A stretch of 64,000 nucleotides of DNA, from contig NZ_CP016753.1 in the NCBI RefSeq assembly GCF_002240055.1, forward strand, positions 806,001 through 870,000, read 5' to 3'. Shown here piece after piece: positions 52,014 to 61,173 of the stretch; position 1 is the stretch's first letter, and every line of letters begins with the position of its first letter. The stretch comes from Leptotrichia sp. oral taxon 498 (lineage in GTDB: Bacteria; Fusobacteriota; Fusobacteriia; Fusobacteriales; Leptotrichiaceae). The translations under genes were made by a program, and so were the position numbers. Under the pieces are notes generated by a model. The model was not told where the DNA came from, ran no database searches, and saw nothing but the letters and a program-made list of their open reading frames with translations.

Positions 52014-52721
52014 GTGATTTTTGCTGCTGTTTATGGATTTTCTCTTATTTTTCTTGTAGCATTAATATTTGTTGTATTTTTGACTATTATTTATTTTTCT
52101 AAAAATAAGGTATTGGCAGAACTAATTATTTGCGGATTTATATTGGTTTTTACTATTAATTTTTTCTATATCTGGTTTCCAATTAAAAAAAATACAGAAT
52201 TGAAAATAGGAAATTATTTACTTGCAACCGATTATAATGCGGCTGTTCCTGAAGTAAGTTTTTCTTTAGGAAATAAGGGATATTTAAAAAAATTAAATAA
52301 AATAAAAGATAACTGGATTGGCTATATTTATGATTTTGATGAAGCAATATCTAAATTTTTAGATGAAGAAAAAATTGGAAAAGAAAAAATAGAATACAAT
52401 AAGAATTCAGGTTATTTTATAATAAATTCGCAAAATCAGCTGTTTCATTTGACAGAAGAACAGGCAAAAGAAAAACTGAAAGTAAAAAATCTTAATCTGA
52501 AAAATCCAGAAAAAATTATAAGAAAATATGGAGAAAAAAAAGAAAAATCAACATTTTATAAAATAATTGATGATTATTTTATACCATTTTCAGATAAGGG
52601 AATTGGTATAATAGGTTATGAAGTAATCAAATACTTCGCTATTTTAATATTAATTTTAAGAATAATATATTTGAGAAAACTTTTAAAAAAAGAAATCAAG
52701 AGAAAGGATAGAGATAAATGA
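52014..52721 (+). CDS. Membrane protein of unknown function
   Basis: A 235-residue protein starting at GTG, with the ribosome site AGAGG lying in the end of lspA. Two N-terminal hydrophobic helices (about residues 5-27 and 34-57) and one C-terminal helix (about 205-222) flank a soluble lysine-rich domain of about 145 residues. I do not recognise a family. Its stop overlaps the glyQ start in ATGA, so it is translationally coupled to glyQ and belongs to the ileS-lspA-glyQ run. Confidence 0.72.
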   Translation: MIFAAVYGFSLIFLVALIFVVFLTIIYFSKNKVLAELIICGFILVFTINFFYIWFPIKKNTELKIGNYLLATDYNAAVPEVSFSLGNKGYLKKLNKIKDNWIGYIYDFDEAISKFLDEEKIGKEKIEYNKNSGYFIINSQNQLFHLTEEQAKEKLKVKNLNLKNPEKIIRKYGEKKEKSTFYKIIDDYFIPFSDKGIGIIGYEVIKYFAILILILRIIYLRKLLKKEIKRKDRDK

Positions 52722-53587
52722 CTTTTCAGGAAATTATATTAACTCTTCAAAAATTTTGGGGAGAAAAAGGGTGTATAATATCAAATCCGTATGATATTGA
52801 AACAGGTGCAGGAACATTTAATCCAGACACTTTTTTAATGTCATTAGGTCCTGAGCCTTGGAATGTTGCCTATGTTGAGCCATCACGTCGTCCAAAAGAT
52901 GGAAGATACGGTGAAAATCCCAACAGAGTGTATCAGCATCATCAGTTTCAGGTAATTATGAAACCATCGCCAGAAAATATTCAGGAACTTTACTTAGAAA
53001 GCTTAGTGGCATTAGGAATTAATCCTAAGGAACACGACATAAGATTTGTGGAAGATAACTGGGAAAGTCCTACACTAGGAGCTTGGGGGCTTGGATGGGA
53101 AGTATGGTTAGACGGAATGGAAGTAACTCAATTTACTTATTTCCAACAAGTTGGAGGGTTAGAAGTTGAAATTGTTCCATCAGAATTAACTTATGGACTT
53201 GAAAGAATCGCACTTTATTTGCAAAATAAAGATGATGTAAAAGATTTAGAGTGGACAAAAGGTGTAAAATATGGAGAAAGAAGATTCCAATTCGAGTACG
53301 AAATGTCGAAATACAGCTTTGAAGTAGCCGATGTGCCAATGCACTTCCAATTATTCGATATGTATGAAAAAGAAGCATTAAATTGCTTGAATCACAACTT
53401 GGTATTACCAGCTTACGACTATGTATTAAAATGTTCACACACATTTAACAATCTTGATGCAAGAGGTGCAATCAGTACAACAGAAAGAATGTCTTATATC
53501 TTAAGAGTAAGAGATTTAGCCAAAAAATGTGCCGAACAATTTGTGGCAGCAAGAAAAGAATTGGGATATCCATTGTTGAAAAAATAA
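52718..53587 (+). CDS. glyQ: Glycyl-tRNA synthetase alpha subunit
   Basis: Catalytic subunit of the tetrameric (alpha2-beta2) bacterial glycyl-tRNA synthetase. The 289-residue protein has [13 protein letters not shown] at the start, [19 protein letters not shown] and [20 protein letters not shown] for active-site binding, and the class II motif [12 protein letters not shown]. Length is typical. Its partner glyS is not next to it: an ATPase gene and a small gene (53639-55496) lie between them. Confidence 0.97.
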   Translation: MTFQEIILTLQKFWGEKGCIISNPYDIETGAGTFNPDTFLMSLGPEPWNVAYVEPSRRPKDGRYGENPNRVYQHHQFQVIMKPSPENIQELYLESLVALGINPKEHDIRFVEDNWESPTLGAWGLGWEVWLDGMEVTQFTYFQQVGGLEVEIVPSELTYGLERIALYLQNKDDVKDLEWTKGVKYGERRFQFEYEMSKYSFEVADVPMHFQLFDMYEKEALNCLNHNLVLPAYDYVLKCSHTFNNLDARGAISTTERMSYILRVRDLAKKCAEQFVAARKELGYPLLKK

Positions 53588-53638
53588 GAAATATAAAAGG
53601 GGGCTTTTCAAAAGATTTTGAGAAGGAAGGAGTGTGTA

Positions 53639-54895
53639 ATGAAACTAACAATTAACAATATCGGGAAATTAAAAAATGCTGAAGTTGTAATTGATGGAAT
53701 AACGGTTATCACTGGTGAAAATGATACTGGGAAAAGTACGGTTGGGAAAGTTTTGTGGAGTGTTTTTAATGGATTTTATGAAATTGATGAGAAAGTTTAT
53801 AATGAAAAAGTTTCTGAATTGGAAAAAATTGTAGATAAACTTATGAAAGCAAATGGTTATAATAAAATTGCTGATAATTTTAAAGACTTTTTTGGAATTT
53901 TTGATAGAACTGAAGCAAAAATTGCTATTGAACTTTTAAAAAATAATAAAAATTATTCAGAAGATGAGATAAAAATTATAATTAATAATTATAAAAAAGA
54001 TCTAAAAATTGAAAATATTTCAAATTTTGTTCAAGAAATAAATGAAACTTTAAAAATTTCAGACAAAGAAATCATAAAAGTTATTGTTTCACGAATTATG
54101 AATAAAGAATTTCATAATCAAATTAATGCCATTTTTTCTAGAGAAAAAATGAATATTGGAGAAATAAGTCTTAAAATAAAAGATAAAGAAATAGATTTAA
54201 AAATTGAAAATAATGAAATTTCAGATGTTCAAAATTATTTTTTAATAAATAAAGAAACAATGTATATTGATAATCCATTTATTTTGGATAGTTATGATTT
54301 CGAGGATGAAAATCACCAGACACATTTAGCAACCAATGTTTTTTCAGAAAACGAAAATAGTGTTATTTCTGAAATAAAAGTGAAGAAAAAATTGAATAAT
54401 ATTTACCAAAAATTAAACAGTGTTTTGAGTGGAGAGATTTTGGAAAATAAAAATTTTAAATTTGTTTACAGAAAAAATGGTGAAGATATTGACTTAAAAA
54501 ATTTATCTACAGGGCTTAAAACTTTTGCAATTATAAAAATGTTATTGCAAAATGGAACTTTGGAAGAAAATGGAACAATAATTCTTGATGAGCCAGAAAT
54601 TCATTTACATCCAGAATGGCAACTAAAATTTGCTGAATTGATAGTTTTATTGCAAAGAGAGTTTGGAATGCATATTTTATTGACAACACATAGTCCGTAT
54701 TTTTTAAATGCAATTGAAGTTTTTTCGGAACGACATAAAATTGATGATAAATGTAAATATTATGTGGCTGAAAATGAAGGAAATAGCAGTATTATAAAAG
54801 ATGTAACAGGAAATACAAGAGAAATTTATAGAAAATTAGCAAGACCAATTCAGGATTTAGAAAATATTAGATATAGCAGTGATTTAGATGAGTAA
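53639..54895 (+). CDS. AAA/ABC-type ATPase (OLD-like), inserted between glyQ and glyS
   Basis: A 418-residue SMC/ABC-type ATPase. Walker A is GENDTGKS (about residues 29-36), the signature-like motif is LSTGLKTF, and Walker B is IILDEPEIHLHPEWQ with the D-loop and H-loop TTHSP following. The middle 200 residues form a helical insert. I chose ATG 53639 with AAGGAG 6 bases upstream over the earlier TTG frame. The next gene overlaps it by 8 bases. ATPases of this kind with a small co-encoded partner are common in phage-defence pairs (Septu, Gabija, PARIS, AbiL classes), but I cannot assign this one to a named system. Confidence 0.85.
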   Translation: MKLTINNIGKLKNAEVVIDGITVITGENDTGKSTVGKVLWSVFNGFYEIDEKVYNEKVSELEKIVDKLMKANGYNKIADNFKDFFGIFDRTEAKIAIELLKNNKNYSEDEIKIIINNYKKDLKIENISNFVQEINETLKISDKEIIKVIVSRIMNKEFHNQINAIFSREKMNIGEISLKIKDKEIDLKIENNEISDVQNYFLINKETMYIDNPFILDSYDFEDENHQTHLATNVFSENENSVISEIKVKKKLNNIYQKLNSVLSGEILENKNFKFVYRKNGEDIDLKNLSTGLKTFAIIKMLLQNGTLEENGTIILDEPEIHLHPEWQLKFAELIVLLQREFGMHILLTTHSPYFLNAIEVFSERHKIDDKCKYYVAENEGNSSIIKDVTGNTREIYRKLARPIQDLENIRYSSDLDE

Positions 54896-55496
54896 AAAAA
54901 TTAATTTGAAAATATATAATACTTCTACATTAAAGCAAACTTCAAAAGATGATAACAATGAAGAATATATGACAGAAAGTCAAATTAAAGTAATTAATTT
55001 TGATAGTGTTGGAGGAGATAAGTACACTAGAAATAATAATTTGAGCATTCAGCTGAAAACAAATGATGTTTTATTTTTACATAGCGATAGAAGATATACT
55101 TTTATTGAATTTAAAAATGGGAAATTACTTGATAAGTCTAATAGAATTGATATAAAAAAATTAAAGGATATAGAGTTAAAGATTCTTAATAGTATGTTTG
55201 TTTTAGGAGATATTGAGAAAAAATCTTTAAATACTTTAAAAGAAATTACAAATTATATTTTAGTCTACAATGAAGAAAAAAATTCACCAAATGAAAAGAA
55301 TTCCATTTCAGAGATTGGAAATTATTTTATAAATCAGGGAAGTAGTTTATCAGTTGGAGAAAATACTTTTGGTAAAGATGAAATCATTTGTTTTGGACTT
55401 GAAAAATTCAAAGGTTATTGCTTCAAAAATGTACACACCTACTCAAAAGAGGAATTTGAGGAAAAATTTGTAAGAAAATATGAGAAATTAAAATAA
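54888..55496 (+). CDS. Partner protein of the ATPase, possible nuclease-like domain
   Basis: A 202-residue protein I do not recognise. Its start overlaps the ATPase gene by 8 bases, so the two are coupled. Around residues 60-76 it reads ND-(x)-FLHSDRRYTFIEFKNGK, a D...ExK arrangement (D60 or D67, E74, K76) as in PD-(D/E)xK nucleases; GGDK at residues 42-45 precedes it. This resemblance is weak evidence and no fold was checked. Residues about 100-200 are mixed helix/strand. The protein is soluble and K/N-rich like its neighbours. Together with the ATPase it may form a conflict or defence module. Confidence 0.65.
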   Translation: MSKKINLKIYNTSTLKQTSKDDNNEEYMTESQIKVINFDSVGGDKYTRNNNLSIQLKTNDVLFLHSDRRYTFIEFKNGKLLDKSNRIDIKKLKDIELKILNSMFVLGDIEKKSLNTLKEITNYILVYNEEKNSPNEKNSISEIGNYFINQGSSLSVGENTFGKDEIICFGLEKFKGYCFKNVHTYSKEEFEEKFVRKYEKLK

Positions 55497-55590
55497 AAAA
55501 TAAAGTCTTTTTTGCTTCTTTTTGTGGCGAAAATTTATAGGAAATAAAAAAATAAAAAGAAGAGTGAAAATACCGAAAGGAGTGAAAAAA

Positions 55591-57621
55591 TTGAATTTTC
55601 TTTTTGAAATAGGATTAGAAGAATTGCCTTCGAGATATGTAGACGAGGCTGAAAGTAATTTGAAAAAAATTGCGGAAAAAGAGTTAAAAGAAGAAAGAAT
55701 TGCATTTTCAGGAATAGAATCTTTTAGTACGCCGAGAAGAGTGGCGATTATTGTTAAAGATATTGCTGAAAAACAAGCGGATTTGGATAAAAAAAGTGTT
55801 GGACCTTCAGTGGAAATCGCTTATAAAGATGGAGCATTGACAAAAGCTGGAGAAGGATTTATAAAATCACAAGGAGCGACACCTGATGATGTAAAAATTA
55901 TCGAAAATGAAAAAGGAAAATATATTTCAATTGAAAAATTTATTGCTGGAAAACCTACAAAAGAAGTGTTGCCAGAAATATTGTCAAATGTTATTAAAAA
56001 AATCGAGTTTGAAAAATCAATGAAATGGTCAGACAGAACATTTAGATTTGCAAGACCGATAAAATGGTTTGTGACTTTGCTTGGAACAGAAGTATTGCCT
56101 TTTGAGTTTGAAGGATTAAAAGGTGGAAAGAAAACTCGTGGGATGAGATATTTTGCACCGCAAGATGTGGAAATTTCAAATCCCGACGAATATGTTTCAA
56201 AATTGAGAAAAAATAGTGTAATTGCTAGAAAAGCTGAAAGAAAAGCGGAAATTTTGAAAAGTATAAAAGAAAATTGTGAAAATGATGGTGATGTTGCGAT
56301 TATTAATAATTATTTATTGGAAGAAGTTGTGAATTTGGTGGAATATCCTTTTGCGATAAAAGGTGAGTTTAATGCTGATTATTTGGACCTTCCAGAAGAT
56401 ATTATCACGATAACTATGGAAACACATCAAAGATATTTTCCAGTGAAAGATGCAAATGGAAGATTGACAAATAAATTTATTGTAATCAGAAATGCACCTG
56501 AATATTCAGAAGTTGTGAAAAAAGGTAATGAAAAAGTTATTGAGCCAAGACTTGCTGATGCGAAATTCTTCTTTGATGAAGATTTAAAAGGTAAATTTGC
56601 CGATAATGTGGAAAAATTGAAAGAAGTTACGTTCCAAAAAGATATGGGAACAATTTACGAAAAAATACAAAGAAGTAAAAAAATCGCTGAATATTTGGCA
56701 GATGAATTGGGATATGGAGCGAAAAAGAAAAATATCTTAAGAACAGTGGAACTTTCAAAAGCAGACTTGGTTTCAAACGTAATTGCAGAAAAAGAATTTA
56801 CAAAATTGCAAGGATTTATGGGATCAGTTTATGCTGAAAAACAAGGTGAAGATAAAGAAGTGGCACTTGGAATTTTTGAACATTACTTGCCAAGATACCA
56901 AAACGATATTTTACCAACAACTATTGAAGGAGCATTAGCTGGAATTGCTGATAAAATCGATACTGTAGTAGGTTGTTATTCGGTAGGTTTAAAACCAACA
57001 AGTTCAAAAGATCCTTATGCGTTGAGAAGAGCGGTTCAAGGAATCGTTCAAGTGGCATTGGATTCTAAATTAGAATTAAATTACGAAAAATTAGTTGAAA
57101 AGGCTTACGAAATTTTTGCGGCTGACAAAAAAGTGTTGGATAAAAATGTTGTGAAAAATGTGGTAGAATTGTTTAAACAAAGATTATCAAATGTTTTAGG
57201 CGAAAAATACAGCAAAGATTTGATTTCATATGAAATTAACCTTGAAAACAATATCGTAAAATTAAATGACAGATTGTCAGTATTATTGGAATTGTCAAAA
57301 ACAGAAAATTTTGAAACATTGATTAACTTATTAAAAAGGGTAAAAAATATAGTTAAGGATAATAAAGATGAAATCAAAATTTCAGAAAATTTATTTGAAA
57401 AAAACGAGGAAAAAGCTATATTTAACTTAGGAAATAAATTGGAGCTGCTTGAAAATAAAGAGTTCGCAAATTATATTCAAGTTTTATTGAATAACGCAAA
57501 TGTAATAAATAACTATTTCGATAATGTAATAATTAACACAGATGATGAAACAATTAAAAATAACAGAGTTTCTACGCTTAAAAAATTAGAAAAATCGATT
57601 GATAAAATGATAAATATATAA
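55591..57621 (+). CDS. glyS: Glycyl-tRNA synthetase beta subunit
   Basis: Beta subunit that binds tRNA-Gly and completes the GlyQS enzyme. The 676-residue protein begins LNFLFEIGLEELPSRYV, the family start, and contains WSDRTFRFARPIKW, THQRYFP and GALAGIADKIDTVVG (HD-like region), with an anticodon-binding-like C-terminus. I chose the TTG at 55591, 8 bases after AAAGGAG; the frame is open further upstream to 55522 without a ribosome site. It is separated from glyQ by about 2 kb. Confidence 0.95.
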   Translation: MNFLFEIGLEELPSRYVDEAESNLKKIAEKELKEERIAFSGIESFSTPRRVAIIVKDIAEKQADLDKKSVGPSVEIAYKDGALTKAGEGFIKSQGATPDDVKIIENEKGKYISIEKFIAGKPTKEVLPEILSNVIKKIEFEKSMKWSDRTFRFARPIKWFVTLLGTEVLPFEFEGLKGGKKTRGMRYFAPQDVEISNPDEYVSKLRKNSVIARKAERKAEILKSIKENCENDGDVAIINNYLLEEVVNLVEYPFAIKGEFNADYLDLPEDIITITMETHQRYFPVKDANGRLTNKFIVIRNAPEYSEVVKKGNEKVIEPRLADAKFFFDEDLKGKFADNVEKLKEVTFQKDMGTIYEKIQRSKKIAEYLADELGYGAKKKNILRTVELSKADLVSNVIAEKEFTKLQGFMGSVYAEKQGEDKEVALGIFEHYLPRYQNDILPTTIEGALAGIADKIDTVVGCYSVGLKPTSSKDPYALRRAVQGIVQVALDSKLELNYEKLVEKAYEIFAADKKVLDKNVVKNVVELFKQRLSNVLGEKYSKDLISYEINLENNIVKLNDRLSVLLELSKTENFETLINLLKRVKNIVKDNKDEIKISENLFEKNEEKAIFNLGNKLELLENKEFANYIQVLLNNANVINNYFDNVIINTDDETIKNNRVSTLKKLEKSIDKMINI

Positions 57622-57725
57622 AATTTTTAAGAAATTTTGAATTGTTTAATTGCTGAATTACTAGTCAATATTGGAATCTCGAATAGTTTTCACAGTTAAA
57701 TAATAGAAAAATAAAATTTTTAGTA

Positions 57726-57754
57726 TTGACTTTTTAAAAAAAAAGTGCTAATAT
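57726..57754 (+). promoter_or_regulatory. Distal promoter upstream of the OmpA-family gene
   Basis: TTGACT (57726-57731), 17-base spacer, TAATAT (57749-57754). It lies in the 402-base gap 57622-58023 together with the inverted repeat and second promoter listed next. Confidence 0.65.
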
Positions 57755-57755
57755 C

Positions 57756-57775
57756 TAACCATAAAACGATGGTTA
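57756..57775. promoter_or_regulatory. Inverted repeat, possible operator
   Basis: TAACCAT and ATGGTTA form a perfect 7-bp inverted repeat with a 6-base centre, placed immediately after the -10 box of the distal promoter, over the expected start of transcription. It could bind a dimeric repressor or form a hairpin in the RNA. Confidence 0.5.
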
Positions 57776-57813
57776 AATTAAATATAACCCGATATAAAAT
57801 TAACAAAAAAAAC

Positions 57814-57853
57814 TTGATTTTTTTGCTAAAATAGTGTATACTTACTTAAGTAA
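57814..57853 (+). promoter_or_regulatory. Proximal promoter of the OmpA-family gene, with palindrome
   Basis: TTGATT (57814-57819), 17-base spacer, TATACT (57837-57842). A 12-base perfect palindrome TTACTTAAGTAA (57842-57853) overlaps the -10 box and the likely start of transcription, giving a leader of about 175 bases. Confidence 0.68.
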
Positions 57854-58023
57854 AGTTAGATTAAAAAATTCAAATTATTGGAAAATTTTTTTAAAAAATT
57901 AATTAATTTTTGGTTTTTTAGAAAATATATAATTTGAATGAAAGTGTCTTATTGTGTACCTATTTAAGCATAATCAAGGCAGTGCAGAAGTAAAATTAAA
58001 TAGAAAATTCAGGAGGAATTAAA

Positions 58024-59154
58024 ATGAAAAAATTAGTTATTTTGGGAACAGCTTTATTAGCTTTGAATGCTGTAGCGTCTGAATTCCAAGTAAAAGGTGG
58101 ATATGATTTCTACAGAAAATATAAATCAGGAGCAGATTATTGGAAACATTCTGATTTTAAAGTAAAAAATGGTGCAACTGCGGGTGTTGAATACATCGTA
58201 GACAACCAAGGTGAATTTGAATGGGGATTAGGAGGAGAATACAAATTCTCTAATAACTCAGGAAAATTAAAACCTAAAAAAGAACAATGGAATGGTACTT
58301 ATTCAACTGCTAAAAAACTTGGTAGAGATGTACCAGTTTATGCTTTAGGTAAATTTAACTTAATTACAACTAATGGAGGAAACGATGCTTTATATGTATT
58401 AGGTAGAGCAGGATATAACTTCGCTAAAGAATCAAGAGAAGCAAGAAAGCAGGCAGGATTAGACATTAAAGGTGGTCTATATACTGCAGCAGGAATTGGT
58501 ACTGAATTTGGACCAGTTTCATTGGAAGCTTTATATGAAAGATCTAGCTTTAAAGTAACAGATAAAACTCCAAATGTTGGTGTAACTAAATATAGAGATC
58601 ATTTAGATTCAGTTGGAGTAAGAGTAGGTTATAGAATTGGTCAATTGAAAAATGACAGATCACCTAAAGTTATAACTCAAACAGTAGAAGTACCTGTACC
58701 AACTCCAGTTCCTACACCTGATAATACAATTGATACTAGAGGAAATGCTGTATTACCATTTAGCTGCTCAGTTGATGATAAAAAATGTGTAATCAGAGGA
58801 TTTAAAGTTGATGGAAGAGTACCAAACGAAAATGAACAAAACGACTTGAGAAAAATTGCAGACGTAATTAATCAATTTGCTGATGGTGGAACAATTGATT
58901 TCGTTGGACATACAGATTCAACTGGTTCAAATGCTTACAACCAAAAATTATCAGTTGCAAGAGCACAAAACGTAGCAAGATTGTTAAGAGAATATGGACT
59001 TAAAAATTCAATTTCTTATGGAACAATCACTGGACAAGGTGAAACTAACCCAATGGATACTAACGATACACAACAAGGAAGATACAATAACAGAAGAGTT
59101 GAATTATTCTTCCAAAATGTAGACTTCAAAAATGTTAAATTCATTAACCAATAA
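58024..59154 (+). CDS. OmpA-family outer-membrane protein
   Basis: A 376-residue outer-membrane protein linking the membrane to peptidoglycan. It has a signal peptide (cut near VAS, residue 19-20), an eight-strand-type beta barrel to about residue 215 with alternating GVEYIV and GLGGEYKF strands, a proline hinge VEVPVPTPVPTPD, and a C-terminal OmpA domain with DFVGHTDSTGSNAYN and GRYNNRRVELFF (the Asp and Arg that hold diaminopimelate or lanthionine). Two cysteines, in FSCSVDDKKC, may form a disulfide. It is preceded by two promoters and a long leader, and its even codon use suggests high expression. Confidence 0.92.
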   Translation: MKKLVILGTALLALNAVASEFQVKGGYDFYRKYKSGADYWKHSDFKVKNGATAGVEYIVDNQGEFEWGLGGEYKFSNNSGKLKPKKEQWNGTYSTAKKLGRDVPVYALGKFNLITTNGGNDALYVLGRAGYNFAKESREARKQAGLDIKGGLYTAAGIGTEFGPVSLEALYERSSFKVTDKTPNVGVTKYRDHLDSVGVRVGYRIGQLKNDRSPKVITQTVEVPVPTPVPTPDNTIDTRGNAVLPFSCSVDDKKCVIRGFKVDGRVPNENEQNDLRKIADVINQFADGGTIDFVGHTDSTGSNAYNQKLSVARAQNVARLLREYGLKNSISYGTITGQGETNPMDTNDTQQGRYNNRRVELFFQNVDFKNVKFINQ

Positions 59155-59163
59155 TAATTAATA

Positions 59164-59199
59164 ATTTGGGAACTATTTTTTAGTAGTTCTCAAATTTTA
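59164..59199 (+). terminator. Terminator after the OmpA-family gene
   Basis: TTTGGGAACTA and TAGTTCTCAAA form an 11-bp stem with a G-T pair, followed by TTTT. A second small hairpin with eight T (AAGGC/GGCCTT, near 59227-59248) follows. Confidence 0.75.
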
Positions 59200-59345
59200 T
59201 AATTTTTTTAAAATTATTTTTAAAAGAAGGCGAAGGCCTTTTTTTTGTATAATAAAAAATATGAGAAAAAATGATTAAATATTTTCTTTTTTTGTAAAAA
59301 ATGTGATATAATTTATTATAATTATGTATTGTTCAGGAGAAAAAA

Positions 59346-59840
59346 TTGAAGAATAATTTTAGAGAAAATTTATTAACTGTAGAAAAAATGAGAGAAAAAA
59401 TAATCGAACTGAAAAGAGAGGGGAAAAGAGTAGTTTTTACAAATGGAGTGTTTGATATTTTGCACATAGGTCATCTGACTTATTTGGAAGAAGCTAGGAA
59501 TTTAGGAGATGTTCTGGTTGTGGGTATCAACAGCAACTCTTCCGTCAAAGTCAATAAAGGCGACAAAAGACCGATTAACGACGAAAAAAATAGAGCGTTC
59601 GTGCTTTTGGGGACAAAATTTGTGGATTTTGCGGTTATTTTTGATGAGAAGACGCCGGAAAAACTTCTGGATATTCTAAAACCTAACATTCATGTGAAGG
59701 GTGGAGATTACAGAAAGGAAGATTTGCCGGAAACAAAGACTGTGGAAAAAAATGGCGGAGAAGTTAAAATTTTATCTTTTGTGGATAATGTTTCTACGAC
59801 GGATATAATTAATAAAATAATTGAAGTTTATAAAAAGTGA
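59346..59840 (+). CDS. rfaE2: Heptose-1-phosphate adenylyltransferase (RfaE domain II)
   Basis: Makes ADP-heptose from heptose 1-phosphate and ATP for lipopolysaccharide core synthesis. The 164-residue protein is the stand-alone C-terminal half of HldE: TNGVFDILHIGH gives the HxGH site, and KGGDYRKEDLPE and STTDIINKI are family motifs. The kinase half must be encoded separately. The start is TTG 59346 with AGGAG 6 bases upstream. It opens the run rfaE2-tsaE-tsaB-ftsY-pta-ackA. Related cytidylyltransferases share the fold, but the KGGDY motif supports RfaE2. Confidence 0.9.
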   Translation: MKNNFRENLLTVEKMREKIIELKREGKRVVFTNGVFDILHIGHLTYLEEARNLGDVLVVGINSNSSVKVNKGDKRPINDEKNRAFVLLGTKFVDFAVIFDEKTPEKLLDILKPNIHVKGGDYRKEDLPETKTVEKNGGEVKILSFVDNVSTTDIINKIIEVYKK

Positions 59841-59849
59841 GATTAAAAT

Positions 59850-60305
59850 ATGAAAATAATGAATTTTGATGAAATAAATAATTTGGCACGAAGTTTAGCA
59901 AAAAAGTTGGAAAATGGCGGATGTGTTGGACTAATTGGAGATTTGGGAGCGGGGAAGACGACTTTTACGAAAAAAATTTGTGAATATTTTGGAGTTACAG
60001 AGAATGTAAAAAGTCCGACATTTACTTATGTCATTGAATATGAGAGTGGAAGGAAAAAAATTAGCCACTTTGATGTATATAGAATTAGCAATACTGAAGA
60101 GATTTATGAAATTGGATTTGAAGATTTTATCGGAGATGAAGAGAGCGTCATAATTGTAGAATGGGCAGATAAAATTTTATCTGAAATGCCGCAAGATACG
60201 ATTTTTATTGAAATTAATCACCACTCTGAAAATATGAGAAAAATTTCCGTCTATAAATTTGAAAATGGAGAAAAAATAGATTATTTAGAAAAATTGGGAG
60301 AATGA
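59850..60305 (+). CDS. tsaE: t6A synthesis ATPase TsaE
   Basis: ATPase needed with TsaB and TsaD to transfer threonylcarbamoyl to A37 of tRNA. The 151-residue protein has the Walker A GDLGAGKTTFTK and the family motifs VKSPTFTYV, HFDVYR and IIVEWADK. Length is normal. It starts 9 bases after rfaE2, and tsaB follows after a short gap. Confidence 0.95.
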   Translation: MKIMNFDEINNLARSLAKKLENGGCVGLIGDLGAGKTTFTKKICEYFGVTENVKSPTFTYVIEYESGRKKISHFDVYRISNTEEIYEIGFEDFIGDEESVIIVEWADKILSEMPQDTIFIEINHHSENMRKISVYKFENGEKIDYLEKLGE

Positions 60306-60387
60306 AAAAAGAAAAATTAGAAAAAAGAAATAGAAGAAAAAACAAAAAGATAGGAGAAATAAAAAAATAAATAAAGAAAGGGAGATT

Positions 60388-61173
60388 ATGATAACTTTTG
60401 CAATAACTACGACCACTAAATTGGCTGGTCTTGCGCTTTATGAAAATGAGAAAGTTTTGGGGAAAATTCATATTGAAGTTGCGAAATCACATTCTACAAC
60501 AATTTTGGAGCAAATTGACTGCCTTTTAAAGTGGACTGGAAAAAAATTAACTGATATAAAAAATGTGGTTGTGTCGATTGGACCTGGCTCTTTTACAGGT
60601 GTGAGAATAGCTATTTCGGTTGTAAAAGGAATTTTTTTTGGAAGAGAAGATGTTACATTTTATGAAGTGAATGAACTTGATGCGCTAGGTTATCAGGCAT
60701 TTTTTAATATTTGTGCGACTTGCGATAATTTTTTTAATAAAAAAATTTATGCTTTGATAGATTCGAGAAAGGAAAAAGTTTATTTTGCGGCTTATAAAGT
60801 TTTTGAAAATAAACTTGAATTAGTGGAAGATTATAAAGTTGTTAAATTGGATGATATAATCTTGGAAATTAATAATAAAAAAAATGAAAAAGAAGATAAA
60901 AATAAAGAAAGTAAACAAGATAAAGAAGATAGAGAAGAAAATAAAAATAATGAAATTTATATGATTGGAGATGCAGTTTTTAATTATAAAGAAAAGATAA
61001 AAGAAAATTTGAGGCAAAGTGTCCATTTATTTGAAGAAAAAAATTTGAAAATTGATGTGGCAACTTTTGTTCAAATGATGCTCGCAGGAAAACTTGAAGA
61101 TAAAAAAACTGATATTTTTAATTTAAGACCGAATTATTTGGAAAAATCACAGGCGGAAAGGGATAAGAAATAA
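60388..61173 (+). CDS. tsaB: t6A synthesis protein TsaB
   Basis: Non-catalytic ASKHA-fold partner of TsaD in t6A synthesis. The 261-residue protein has KSHSTTILEQID and VVVSIGPGSFTGVRIA, both diagnostic. A K/E/D/N-rich insert of about 30 residues (around 165-190) makes it slightly longer than usual and is probably a loop. ATG follows GGGAG. Its stop overlaps the ftsY start, so the two are coupled. The adenine-rich insert is typical of this genome, as in ftsY and rnr. Confidence 0.94.
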   Translation: MITFAITTTTKLAGLALYENEKVLGKIHIEVAKSHSTTILEQIDCLLKWTGKKLTDIKNVVVSIGPGSFTGVRIAISVVKGIFFGREDVTFYEVNELDALGYQAFFNICATCDNFFNKKIYALIDSRKEKVYFAAYKVFENKLELVEDYKVVKLDDIILEINNKKNEKEDKNKESKQDKEDREENKNNEIYMIGDAVFNYKEKIKENLRQSVHLFEEKNLKIDVATFVQMMLAGKLEDKKTDIFNLRPNYLEKSQAERDKK

